Shown here piece after piece: positions 23,712-31,802 of a stretch of 64,000 nucleotides of DNA. The translations under genes were made by a program, and so were the position numbers. A model generated the notes under the pieces. It was not told the origin of the DNA, searched no databases, and worked only from the letters and a program-made list of their open reading frames with translations. Origin of the DNA: Burkholderiales bacterium (GTDB lineage Bacteria; Pseudomonadota; Gammaproteobacteria; Burkholderiales; Casimicrobiaceae); contig JAITMR010000045.1 of NCBI GenBank assembly GCA_031277215.1, positions 1-64,000 on the forward strand, given 5' to 3'. Positions within the stretch are counted from its first letter, which is position 1; each line of letters starts with the position of its first letter.

Positions 23712-24485
23712 ATGACTGAATTTTCACACTGGAAAAAAGCTCGCGTGATCGAGCGTTTCTCATGGACGGAGCGTCTTTTCTCATTGAAGATTGATGCGCC
23801 GGAGATACGCTTTACTGCGGGGCAGTTTGCTTCGCTGGCGTTGCCAGCGCCGAATGAAAGCGCGGAACCAATGCTGGCGCGGCCTTACTCGTTTGTGAAC
23901 GCGCCGGGCAGCACACCGCATGAATTCCTTATCGCCGAGTTGGCGCAAGGGGTACTCTCGCCGCGCTTGTCGCAACTGCGCGAAGGCGACGCGGTTTGGA
24001 TTGGTAACGCATACGGTTTTTTCGTGTGCGACGAAGTGCCTGCTGCGCCAGTGTTATGGATGATGGCGACGGGGACGGGCGTTGCGCCGTTTTTGTCGAT
24101 GCTGCGTACTGATGAACTGTGGCAGAAGTTCGGGCATGTTGTGCTGGTGCATGGCGTGCGGAGCGTGGAAGAATTGGCGTATCCGGGAGTAATTGCGGCA
24201 GTGCAACAAGAACGGGGCGCTCGCTTTTCTTATGCGCCGCTTGTCAGCCGTGGGGAAGTGTGCCTCGAAAAGTGCGCGTGTCTTTCAGGGCGAATCACAG
24301 CGGCGCTTGCCGATGGTCGATTGGAAGAAACGGTGAGACATACGATTGACAAAGAGACGTCGCAAGTTATGTTGTGCGGCAATCCGGCAATGGTCGAAGA
24401 AGTGCAAAGACTGCTTGGCGAACGCGGCATGCGACGCCACCGCAAACGTGCGCCGGGGCAGATAACGGTTGAGACGTATTGGTAG
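23712..24485 (+). CDS. fpr: Ferredoxin-NADP+ reductase
   Basis: A 257-residue FAD enzyme that moves electrons between NADPH and ferredoxin or flavodoxin. The FAD-binding motif is LARPYSFVNAPG. The NADP-binding region starts with MMATGTGVAPFLSMLR, followed by VLVHGVRSVEEL and VMLCGNPAMVEEVQ. The protein ends in VETYW; a C-terminal aromatic stacked on the flavin is typical of Fpr. The role is likely redox supply for Fe-S assembly or oxidative-stress defence, but this is by family. Repeats flank the gene on both sides. Confidence 0.92.
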   Translation: MTEFSHWKKARVIERFSWTERLFSLKIDAPEIRFTAGQFASLALPAPNESAEPMLARPYSFVNAPGSTPHEFLIAELAQGVLSPRLSQLREGDAVWIGNAYGFFVCDEVPAAPVLWMMATGTGVAPFLSMLRTDELWQKFGHVVLVHGVRSVEELAYPGVIAAVQQERGARFSYAPLVSRGEVCLEKCACLSGRITAALADGRLEETVRHTIDKETSQVMLCGNPAMVEEVQRLLGERGMRRHRKRAPGQITVETYW

Positions 24486-24516
24486 GCGGGTTTATAGTGA
24501 ACCGCCTAAACTTTTA

Positions 24517-25807
24517 GGAAGCTCTGAACAATTCACGAAGCACCGTCATTCCTGCTAGAGGCCGCGGGAATGACGGAGTATGCATATCACCACAACCTTT
24601 GCACAAGAAGCTGCGGAGAAGGCCGGAGGGGCAGACCCCCGTGTCTGCCCTGGTGCGAATTCACGACTCCATTGAAAAAGGCACGGACAAGCACCCCTCG
24701 CCCGCTTGCGGGAGAGGGTGGTGGATTCACGCGAAGACGCGGAGAAAAATCATTTTCACGCGGAGACGCGGAGGCGCGGAGAAAGGCACGATGCATCGTC
24801 ATTCCCGCGTGTATTTGGCGGGAATCCAGCGTCTTTTGTTTTTCACGCGAAAGCGCGATGTGCGAATTTACGGCTTCATTGAAAAAGGCACAGTCAAGCT
24901 CCCCTCGCCCGCTTGCGGGAGAGGGGAGGGGGAGAGGGTGGTGGATTCACGCGAAGGCGCGGAGAAAGGCACGAAGTCGTCATTCCCGCGTGTTTCCCCG
25001 CCCAAAATCGCTGCGGGGACAAGCCTGGCGGGAATCCAGTGTCTTTTTTCCGCCCAATCACACAGCGATTTTGGGCAGGAGAGACAAACCCCCGTCCGCC
25101 TTCGGCGTCCCCCCTCCCCGATCAAAATCGTTTCGGGGACAAGCTCTTTGAAAAGGGGCTTCGGATGCGCGGAGAAAAATCATTTTCACGCGGAGACGCG
25201 GAGACGCGGAGAACGGCGCGAATGTGTCGTCATTCCCGCATGTTTCCCCGCCCAAAATCGCTGCGGAGACAAGCCTGGCGGGAATCCAGCGTCTTTTGTT
25301 TTTCACACGAAAGTGCGATGTGTGAATTCACGGCTACCGTAGAAAATGGCACGAAGTACCGTCATCCTGCGCGAAGTCGCAGGATTCACGCTGTCTGCTG
25401 GATTCTACGACTTCGCTGCGTTACGCGCAGAATGACACTAAGTCACGCAGGCAATGTGTCTTCTCAAAAAAGCAGGGGGGCTTCCTGTGGTCGCTCTGCT
25501 TCCATTGCCCTCACGATAAATGTGTTTGAAAGCCCCCTTTTGAAAGGGGGCTTCGATTTCATCGCGGTTTCTTGTGCAAAGGTGATATGCATACTCCGTC
25601 ATTCTGCGCGTAGCGCAGCGAAGTCGCAGAATCTAGAGACCGCTTGGATCCTGCGGCTTCACGCAGGATGACGGCGCTTCGTGACCTTTTTCAACGGAGC
25701 CATGAATTCACACATCGCGCCTTCGCGTGGAAAACAAAAGACGCTGGATTCCCGCTTGAAGCACGCGGGAATGACGAACAGTGGATGGGGAATTGTTCAG
25801 GGTGTCC
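24517..25807. repeat. Repeat cluster 1, composite array bounded by MITE-like ends
   Basis: About 1.3 kb without genes. GGAAGCTCTGAACAATTC at 24517 and its near inverted copy at 25790-25807 bound the block; no clear target duplication is seen. Inside are: two units (24692 and 24899, spacing 207) of a composite repeat ordered CTCCCCTCGCCC module, TTCACGCGGAGACGCGG module, CGTCATTCCCGCG...GCGGGAATCCAG module and TTTTTCACGCGAAAG...GAATT link; the 24978-25172 block, present as an inverted copy at 30670-30894; CTGCGCGAAGTCGCAG palindromes (25360-25438, 25598-25673); and a perfect stem at 25530-25553. Open frames here are repeat artefacts. Confidence 0.85.
25530..25553. terminator. Perfect GC-rich palindrome
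   Basis: AAGCCCCCTTT and AAAGGGGGCTT separated by two bases form an 11-bp hairpin inside repeat cluster 1. It would stop transcription on either strand in principle, but it may simply be another repeat module. Confidence 0.4.
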
Positions 25808-25963
25808 CTAAAGTCCGATATCACCATCTTCGTCTTGTCGCCCACCGAAAACTTGGGCAAAATGAGTGGTTTCGACGTCATGTCGTGTCTTGTAAAAAAC
25901 GCTTTCTTTCCAATATAGTTATCGCCGGGTTTCCCGGCCTGTTTTTTTGATCTGGAGATCATT

Positions 25964-26242
25964 GTGCCAATTTACGAATACCGTTGTACTGATTGCGGGC
26001 ATACGCTTGAGGCCTTGCAGAAAATTTCCGAGCCCGTTTTAACCACCTGCCCCGCGTGCAGCAAGGCGGCTTTGACCAAGCTGGTGTCCGCCGCAGGTTT
26101 CCAACTGAAAGGCAGCGGCTGGTACGCCACTGATTTCAAAAGCAAACCCGCCCCCACCTGCCCGTTGAAGCCCGAAGGTGGAGACAGCAAAGCCGCCGAA
26201 GCGCCGCCCCCTGCTTGCGCCGCCAACTGCGCCTGCCATTGA
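25964..26242 (+). CDS. FmdB-family zinc ribbon protein
   Basis: A 92-residue protein starting at GTG 25964 (VPIYEYRCTDCGHTLEALQKI), with TGGAGAT eight bases upstream. The N-terminal ~45 residues form the FmdB zinc ribbon with two CxxC pairs (CTDCG and CPACS). The rest is a low-complexity Ala/Pro/Lys tail ending in PPACAANCACH, whose extra cysteines are common in this family. The function is unknown; FmdB of methylotrophs was proposed as a regulator. The gene is conserved immediately upstream of the DUF502 gene and aspS in betaproteobacteria, as here. Confidence 0.88.
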   Translation: MPIYEYRCTDCGHTLEALQKISEPVLTTCPACSKAALTKLVSAAGFQLKGSGWYATDFKSKPAPTCPLKPEGGDSKAAEAPPPACAANCACH

Positions 26243-26252
26243 TCTTTACCCG

Positions 26253-26909
26253 ATGAAACGCTACCTGATCGCCGGTCTGCTGGTCTGGATACCGCTCGGT
26301 ATCACGCTCTGGGTGCTGTATTTCCTGCTCTCGGCGCTGGATCAGTTGATGTTGCTGGTTCCCTACGCTTGGCGTCCCGAACAGGTGTTGGGCTTCCGTA
26401 TCCCCGGACTTGGCGTTGTCATGGGGTTTCTGATCTTGCTCGGCACTGGTATTGTCGCTGCCAATATCTTCGGCGCACGGTTGATTGCTCTCTGGGAGCA
26501 GTTTCTTGGACGCATCCCGTTCGTCAAGTCGATTTATTCCAGCGTCAAAAAGGTCAGCGACACCATTTTGTCCAAAAAAAGCAACGCTTTCCGCAAGGCG
26601 CTGCTGGTTGAATTCCCGCGAAAAGGTTCGTGGACCATTGCTTTCCAAACAGGCAGTCCCGCTAGCGAAATTGCCGAACAACTCGACGAAGAACATGTCA
26701 GTGTATATGTTCCGACCACGCCGAACCCGACTTCCGGTTATTTTGTCATGTTGCCGAGGTCGCAGGTGCACGAACTGCAAATGACTGTCGATGAGGCGTT
26801 GAAGTACGTCGTCTCGATGGGCGTGCTCGAACCGCACAGCCACGCGCCACCGCCCGTACGCGCCCCTGCCGTCCCCGCTCAGTCGCCCGCCGCGCCGCCG
26901 ACTTCCTGA
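26253..26909 (+). CDS. DUF502 family inner-membrane protein
   Basis: A 218-residue protein. The ATG at 26253 gives MKRYLIAGLLVWIPLGITLWVL; the longer frame starts inside fmdB. Two membrane helices (about 5-27 and 50-75, GVVMGFLILLGTGIVAANIFG) are followed by the diagnostic RIPFVKSIYSSVKKVSDTI, then a soluble domain with TIAFQTGS and VYVPTTPNPTSGYFVMLPRS. The C-terminus is Pro/Ala-rich. The function is unknown. The gene is 10 bases after fmdB and just upstream of aspS, so the three probably form an operon. Confidence 0.9.
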   Translation: MKRYLIAGLLVWIPLGITLWVLYFLLSALDQLMLLVPYAWRPEQVLGFRIPGLGVVMGFLILLGTGIVAANIFGARLIALWEQFLGRIPFVKSIYSSVKKVSDTILSKKSNAFRKALLVEFPRKGSWTIAFQTGSPASEIAEQLDEEHVSVYVPTTPNPTSGYFVMLPRSQVHELQMTVDEALKYVVSMGVLEPHSHAPPPVRAPAVPAQSPAAPPTS

Positions 26910-27014
26910 TTCCGTCAGAATCCTCTGGCGTTTTCCGTGCTTTCGGGTAAATCGCACACCCGTTTTTCGTTTTAAAATAGATGTTTGAGCGCGTATTTTT
27001 CAGCGGAGACTATT

Positions 27015-28799
27015 TTGAAGCGTACCAACTATTGTGGACTGATCGACGATCAATATCTAAGCCAAACCATTACCGTCATGGGCTGGGTGCACCGCCGCCG
27101 CGATCACGGCGGCGTTATTTTCATTGACTTGCGCGACCGCGAAGGTTTGCTGCAAATCGTGTTCGACCCGGATCGCCCCGATTCTTTCGCTGCCGCTGAA
27201 AAGCTGCGCGGCGAATACGTTGTTTGCGTTACCGGCCTGGTGCGCCATCGCCCGGAAGGCACAATCAATCCGAATCTGACTTCCGGCACGATTGAAGTGC
27301 TCGCACATGAGATCACGCTACTCAATCCGTCGCTTCCGCCACCGTTTCAGCTTGACGACGACAATCTGTCGGAGACTGTGCGCCTGGAAAACCGCATCCT
27401 CGATCTGCGCCGTGCGCCAATGCAACGCAATCTGAAATTGCGCCACAAAACGGCGATGGCGGCACGACGCTATCTCGACACACATGGCTTCATCGACATC
27501 GAAACACCGATGCTCTATAAATCGACGCCTGAAGGTGCGCGTGAATTTCTGGTGCCGTCGCGGATTCATCACGGCCATTTCTACGCACTCCCGCAATCGC
27601 CGCAACTCTTCAAACAGATGTTGATGATGGCCGGCTTTGATCGCTACTATCAAATCGTAAAATGTTTCCGCGACGAAGATTTGCGTGCAGACCGTCAGCC
27701 CGAGTTCACCCAGATTGACATCGAAACATCTTTCCTCGATGAACTTGAGATACGCGAGATCATGGAAGGTTTGGTGCGCACGATGTTCAAAGAAGCACTC
27801 GACGTCGATTTGCCTCCGTTCCCTGTGCTGGCTTACGCCGACGTGATGCGCGATTACGGTTCGGACAAGCCCGACTTGCGCGTGCCGCTCAAATTCACCG
27901 AACTGACCGATCTGATGAAGACCGTCGAGTTCAAAGTATTCCGCTCTGCCGCCGACATGCCGTATGGTCGCGTCGTTGCGTTGCGGGTTCCGGGCGGCGC
28001 CAAACTGTCGCGCAAAGAAATCGACGATTACACCACCTTCGTCGCCATCTATGGCGCGAAAGGATTGGCCTGGATCAAAGTCAACGATGTCACGCAGGCC
28101 AACGAAACCGGCCTGCAATCGCCCGTCGTGAAGTTCCTGCCGGAAAATGTGTTGCAAGAGATTCTGCAACGCACCGGCGCACAAAACGGCGACATCATCT
28201 TCTTCGGCGCCGATCACGAAAAAATCGTCAACGACGCGATAGGCGCGTTACGCGCCAAAGTCGGCCACCAACTCGGCCTCGCCGAAAAAGGTTGGAAACC
28301 GCTTTGGGTTGTTGACTTTCCGATGTTTGAATTCAACGAAGATTCCAAAACCTGGTCGGCACGTCATCACCCGTTCACCGCGCCGAAAGACGGGCACGAA
28401 AACCTGTTTACAGCCGATCCTGAAAAAGCGCTGGCCAAAGCTTACGATGTGGTGTTGAACGGTTGGGAAATCGGCGGCGGTTCGGTGCGTATCCACCGCG
28501 AGGAAGTTCAAGCCAAAGTTTTCGACGCCATGAAAATCTCCAAGGAAGACCAAGAGCGCAAGTTCGGTTTCCTGCTGAAAGCGTTGCAATACGGCACGCC
28601 ACCACACGGCGGCATCGCCTTCGGTCTGGATCGCATACTGACACTGATGACCGGCGCCGAATCCATCCGCGACGTGATCGCGTTCCCGAAAACCCAGCGG
28701 GGACAAGATTTATTGGTCGAAGCGCCAACACCCGTAACCGAACAACAATTACGCGACTTGCACATTCGCGTGCGTGCGAGTGACGCCATGAAACCCTGA
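27015..28799 (+). CDS. aspS: Aspartyl-tRNA synthetase, apparently non-discriminating type
   Basis: A 594-residue class II synthetase. I start it at the TTG at 27015 ([13 protein letters not shown]), which has CGGAGA upstream and matches the family N-terminus; another TTG at 26985 would add ten unsupported residues. The anticodon-binding OB domain comes first, followed by class II motifs ([55 protein letters not shown]) and the bacterial GAD insertion. His31 in RRRDHGGV and a glycine at 82 match residues known to allow charging of tRNA-Asn as well as tRNA-Asp in Pseudomonas AspRS. That would require GatCAB, which is not in this window. Confidence 0.96.
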   Translation: MKRTNYCGLIDDQYLSQTITVMGWVHRRRDHGGVIFIDLRDREGLLQIVFDPDRPDSFAAAEKLRGEYVVCVTGLVRHRPEGTINPNLTSGTIEVLAHEITLLNPSLPPPFQLDDDNLSETVRLENRILDLRRAPMQRNLKLRHKTAMAARRYLDTHGFIDIETPMLYKSTPEGAREFLVPSRIHHGHFYALPQSPQLFKQMLMMAGFDRYYQIVKCFRDEDLRADRQPEFTQIDIETSFLDELEIREIMEGLVRTMFKEALDVDLPPFPVLAYADVMRDYGSDKPDLRVPLKFTELTDLMKTVEFKVFRSAADMPYGRVVALRVPGGAKLSRKEIDDYTTFVAIYGAKGLAWIKVNDVTQANETGLQSPVVKFLPENVLQEILQRTGAQNGDIIFFGADHEKIVNDAIGALRAKVGHQLGLAEKGWKPLWVVDFPMFEFNEDSKTWSARHHPFTAPKDGHENLFTADPEKALAKAYDVVLNGWEIGGGSVRIHREEVQAKVFDAMKISKEDQERKFGFLLKALQYGTPPHGGIAFGLDRILTLMTGAESIRDVIAFPKTQRGQDLLVEAPTPVTEQQLRDLHIRVRASDAMKP

Positions 28800-28800
28800 A

Positions 28801-29265
28801 ATGGCTCGCACTTTTTTTGGCCGCTTCGTCGTCGCCGCTCTTGTAATTTTTCTTCTGCTTTTGGGTTTAAGCAGTCTGTTCCTGTTTACAGAAAAAACAG
28901 AAGCGCCATCGACAATCGAAGCGGTAACAGAGGAAGCGGCAGCGGCAACGCCGTCAGCCGCCGAAACTGTTTCTGTGCAGCAACTTCTGCCTGAAGCCCG
29001 ACAGACACTGGCCTTGATTTATCAAAACGGCCCTTTCCCCTACGAACGCGATGGTATCGTGTTCGGCAATCGTGAAAAGCTCTTGCCGGAAAAACCGCGC
29101 GGTCACTACCGCGAATACACCGTGCCGACACCCGGCGCTCAAGATCGCGGCGCTCGCCGTATTGTTTGCGGCGGTGAAAAACCATCGACGCCCGATCTTT
29201 GCTATTACACCGCCGATCACTACCAGAGCTTCCAACGCATCCGCAATGAAACCGCTCAACCTTGA
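28801..29265 (+). CDS. RNase Sa/T1-like guanyl-specific ribonuclease, membrane-anchored or secreted
   Basis: A 154-residue protein. Residues about 9-30 form a hydrophobic signal or anchor segment, and 32-60 are an Ala/Glu-rich linker. The C-terminal ~90 residues closely match microbial guanyl ribonucleases of the Streptomyces RNase Sa type: HYREYTVPTPGAQDRGARR then CYYTADHYQSF. The catalytic set aligns as Glu105, Arg116, Arg120 and His140, with the same spacing as in RNase Sa apart from a four-residue insert. It starts one base after aspS, and its end overlaps the barstar gene by 20 bases, forming an enzyme-inhibitor pair. Targets (competitors, eDNA/RNA nutrients) are unknown. Confidence 0.85.
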   Translation: MARTFFGRFVVAALVIFLLLLGLSSLFLFTEKTEAPSTIEAVTEEAAAATPSAAETVSVQQLLPEARQTLALIYQNGPFPYERDGIVFGNREKLLPEKPRGHYREYTVPTPGAQDRGARRIVCGGEKPSTPDLCYYTADHYQSFQRIRNETAQP

Positions 29266-29662
29266 CGACCTCGACCGAGCCGGTCTTCACTCCATCAAAA
29301 CGCCTGAAGCCGTTACCCGCATGATGGCCGCTTGCAAAACGTCGCCATTGCATTACCGTGTCGCCGATATTGCTGACGCTCATAACAAAGCCCAACTGCT
29401 TGATCGGCTTTCCGAAACACTGGCGTTTCCGGATTACTTCGGACACAACTGGGATGCGCTCTACGATGTGTTGTGCGATGGCGCATGGTTTGGTGATACC
29501 GGCGTTGTACTTCACTTGAAGCATACAACGTCTTTTGAAAAACGTTCCGCCAATGATTGGCTCATCTTGCGCGAAACATTCGAAGAAGCCGCTGATTATT
29601 GGCGCTCACAGGATTTGCCGTTCTGGGTGTTTGTTGACCATACGCACGCCATCCGCCGATAA
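29246..29662 (+). CDS. Barstar-family ribonuclease inhibitor
   Basis: A 138-residue cytoplasmic protein starting at ATG 29246 (MKPLNLDDLDRAGLHSI), inside the end of the ribonuclease gene. The barstar core AFPDYFGHNWDALYDVLCD is present, and the C-terminal FWVFVDHTHAIRR is typical of proteobacterial barstar homologues. The N-terminal ~45 residues are longer than Bacillus barstar. By family it binds and blocks its cognate RNase in the cytosol before export. Overlap with the RNase gene upstream and nudB downstream (TAATG) points to coupled translation. Confidence 0.88.
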   Translation: MKPLNLDDLDRAGLHSIKTPEAVTRMMAACKTSPLHYRVADIADAHNKAQLLDRLSETLAFPDYFGHNWDALYDVLCDGAWFGDTGVVLHLKHTTSFEKRSANDWLILRETFEEAADYWRSQDLPFWVFVDHTHAIRR

Positions 29663-30105
29663 TGCCACGCCACAAACGCCCGGAATCCGTTCTGATTGTC
29701 GTTCACACACCGCGCCTCGACATTTTATTATTGGAGCGCGTTGATTTTCCCGATCATTGGCAATCCATTACCGGAAGTCTCGAACCCGATGAAACGCCGC
29801 TGCACGCAGCACAGCGCGAACTGTTTGAAGAAAGCGGACTCGACGCCACACGCGACGGTCAACTACGCGATGCCCGCCAACAAACCACGTATTTAATTTA
29901 CGAACAATGGCGCCACCGCTACCCGCCCAACACCACGCATAATATCGAACACCTTTTCACCTTCCTCGTCCCCGCATCGTGCGCCATCACACTGTCACCG
30001 AACGAACACCGGCAAAGCCTGTGGTTGCCTTGGCAAGAAGCTGCTGAAAAAGTTTTTTCACCGTCGAACCGGGAGGCGATTTTAGTGTTGGGAACGCAGG
30101 CGTAA
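29662..30105 (+). CDS. nudB: Nudix hydrolase, dihydroneopterin triphosphate diphosphatase (NudB-type)
   Basis: A 147-residue protein with a complete Nudix box, GSLEPDETPLHAAQRELFEE followed by SGL. The N-terminus RHKRPESVLIVVHTPRLDIL and the later IEHLFTFLVP and EHRQSLWLPWQEA segments fit NudB, which removes pyrophosphate from dihydroneopterin triphosphate in folate synthesis. The position after aspS is conserved for nudB in proteobacteria and strengthens the assignment. The start overlaps the barstar stop. Repeat cluster 2 begins six bases downstream. Confidence 0.88.
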   Translation: MPRHKRPESVLIVVHTPRLDILLLERVDFPDHWQSITGSLEPDETPLHAAQRELFEESGLDATRDGQLRDARQQTTYLIYEQWRHRYPPNTTHNIEHLFTFLVPASCAITLSPNEHRQSLWLPWQEAAEKVFSPSNREAILVLGTQA

Positions 30106-30898
30106 GTGAGCTCCCCTCGCCCGCTTGCGGGAGAGGGGCTGGGGGAGAGGGCGGTGGATTCACACGAAGGCGCGGAGAAAAATCATTTTCACGCGGAGGC
30201 GCGGAGAAAGGCACGAAACACCGTCATTCCCGCGTGCTTCTAGCGGGAATCCAGTATCTTTTGTTTTTCACACGAAGGCACGGTGTGTGAATTCACGACT
30301 CCATTGAAAAAGGCACAGTCAAGCTCCCCTCGCCCGCTTGCGGGAGAGGGGTTGGGGGAGAGGGCGGTGGATTAACGCGAAGGCGCGGAGAAAAATCATT
30401 TTCACGCGGAGACGCGGAGAAAGGCACGAAACACCGTCATTCCCGCGTGCCTCTGGCGGGAATCCAGTGTCTTTTGTTTTTCACACGAAGGCGCGGTGTG
30501 CGAATTCACGACTACCGTAGAAAATGGCACGGCGCACCGTCATCCTGCGCGTGTCATCCTGCGCGAAGTCGCAAGATCCACGCTGTCTCTGGATTCTGCG
30601 ACTTCGCTACGCTACGCGCAGAATGACGGAATGGTTCATTCAGCGCTTCCATAAAAATTTTTCACAAAAAACCGTGGTGCATCCGACCCCTTTTCAAAGA
30701 GCTTGCCCCCGAAACGATTTTGATCGGGGAGGGTGGACGCCTGCGTTCTGCGACTCCGCTTCGCTTCGCGCAGAAGACGGGGGTTTGTCTCCCCCGCCCA
30801 AAATCACTGTGCGATAAAGCGGAAAAAAGACACTGGATTCCCGCCAGGCTTGTCCCCGCAGCGATTTTGGGCGGGGAAGCACGCGGGAATGACGAAGT
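30106..30898. repeat. Repeat cluster 2
   Basis: About 800 bases without genes. Two direct copies of a 213-base composite unit start at 30111 and 30324, nearly identical to each other and to the units in cluster 1. They are followed by CTGCGCGAAGTCGCAAG palindromes (30540-30628), a MITE-like right end at 30628-30650 (CATTCAGCGCTTCC), and at 30670-30894 an inverted copy of cluster-1 block 24978-25172. The inverted copy has an extra ~30-base TTCTGCG...CGCAGAA palindrome inserted at about 30748-30778. Confidence 0.85.
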
Positions 30899-30918
30899 AT
30901 GTATCCGCGTGAAAATGA

Positions 30919-31551
30919 TCACACTCCTTGTTTTATCAGCCACGCCGTGATCGGCAACCACTGTTCCCAGTCCTGTTTTCCTCTTGACGGTGGCAGATCA
31001 AACAACGTCAGACCATCACGTGCGCAGCGTATGTACACCTGCGTTTCGCGCAAATGGGCAATCAACGGAAACTCGAAGCCGTAAAGAAATTCATCAAGCT
31101 CCTGTGCGCTTCGGGTTCTCGCGTCAAACCGCATCGCTACCAGCGCAACCGCGAGCTTTTGCTCACGCACTGCTTTGTACTCGGTTACAGCGTCAAGAAA
31201 CGCTTGCGTTGCTTCCATGTCGAAAGCCGATGGCGATAACGGCACCAGCAAGTGATCCGCTTGTTTGACGAGATCGCGTAACCGTTCGCCGTGCAATCCG
31301 GCAGGCGAGTCAATGATCCGCCAGGCAATTCCCTGTTCACGCGCTTCCTTGCGACTGGTTCCGGGTTTGAGCGCTTCAATTTTTGGGAACAATATCGGTC
31401 GCCGCGCCAGCCAGGAGGAGCCCGAACGCTGAGTATCCTCATCCTGCAACGCAACACGCTGACGACGGCTTGCAAACCAGCCTGCCGCATGAGTTGCCAA
31501 TGTCGTTTTGCCGCTGCCTCCTTTGGCATTCGCCACCAGTAACGTCCGCAT
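30919..31551 (-). CDS. ParA/MinD-family ATPase (orphan)
   Basis: A 210-residue deviant-Walker ATPase. The N-terminus carries ANAKGGSGKTTLATHAAGWF (deviant Walker A), then DEDTQRSG in place of the usual D-D-P-Q motif and IIDSPAGLHG as Walker B. Relatives position plasmids, chromosomes, flagella, chemoreceptor arrays or carboxysomes. No ParB gene or parS-like site lies beside it, so it may be one of the stand-alone chromosomal ParA proteins; its cargo is unknown. The neighbours (ttcA, repeats) give no functional hint. Confidence 0.85.
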   Translation of the reverse strand: MRTLLVANAKGGSGKTTLATHAAGWFASRRQRVALQDEDTQRSGSSWLARRPILFPKIEALKPGTSRKEAREQGIAWRIIDSPAGLHGERLRDLVKQADHLLVPLSPSAFDMEATQAFLDAVTEYKAVREQKLAVALVAMRFDARTRSAQELDEFLYGFEFPLIAHLRETQVYIRCARDGLTLFDLPPSRGKQDWEQWLPITAWLIKQGV

Positions 31552-31802
31552 AAGTCCTCCGAAGCAAGATTGACATTACCATATTACGCCAAAATGTCTT
31601 TCCCGTCGCCATCCGTGCGGTATCTCGAGCAATCATTTACAATCATCCTGAAAACCTCGGCTGACCGCTTGTAAACCTGTGGAGAATCGCATGGCAGTGT
31701 GCTTTGGAGTCTTTTTTAACACTCTCCCATCGGGTGAAAACGCTACGCACTCGCCAATACAACGCACAACACTGGCATGTACGTCCAATTGAGGTTTCCA
31801 GG

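Noticed and set aside
24692-25352. CRISPR-like array
   Set aside because: The repeats are composite, 200 bases long and contiguous; there are no short uniform repeats with unique spacers and no cas genes.
24570-25671. Several open frames of 190-250 codons in repeat cluster 1 (for example from 24570, 24599 and 24913)
   Set aside because: They consist of translated tandem repeats with the same modules in different frames; no family similarity or start signal.
24517-25807. Complete composite transposon
   Set aside because: The ends resemble the MITE family, but no transposase lies inside and no target duplication is evident; kept as a repeat cluster.
26136-26957. 273-codon minus-strand frame opposite the DUF502 gene
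   Set aside because: Antisense shadow; the plus-strand genes there have family signatures.
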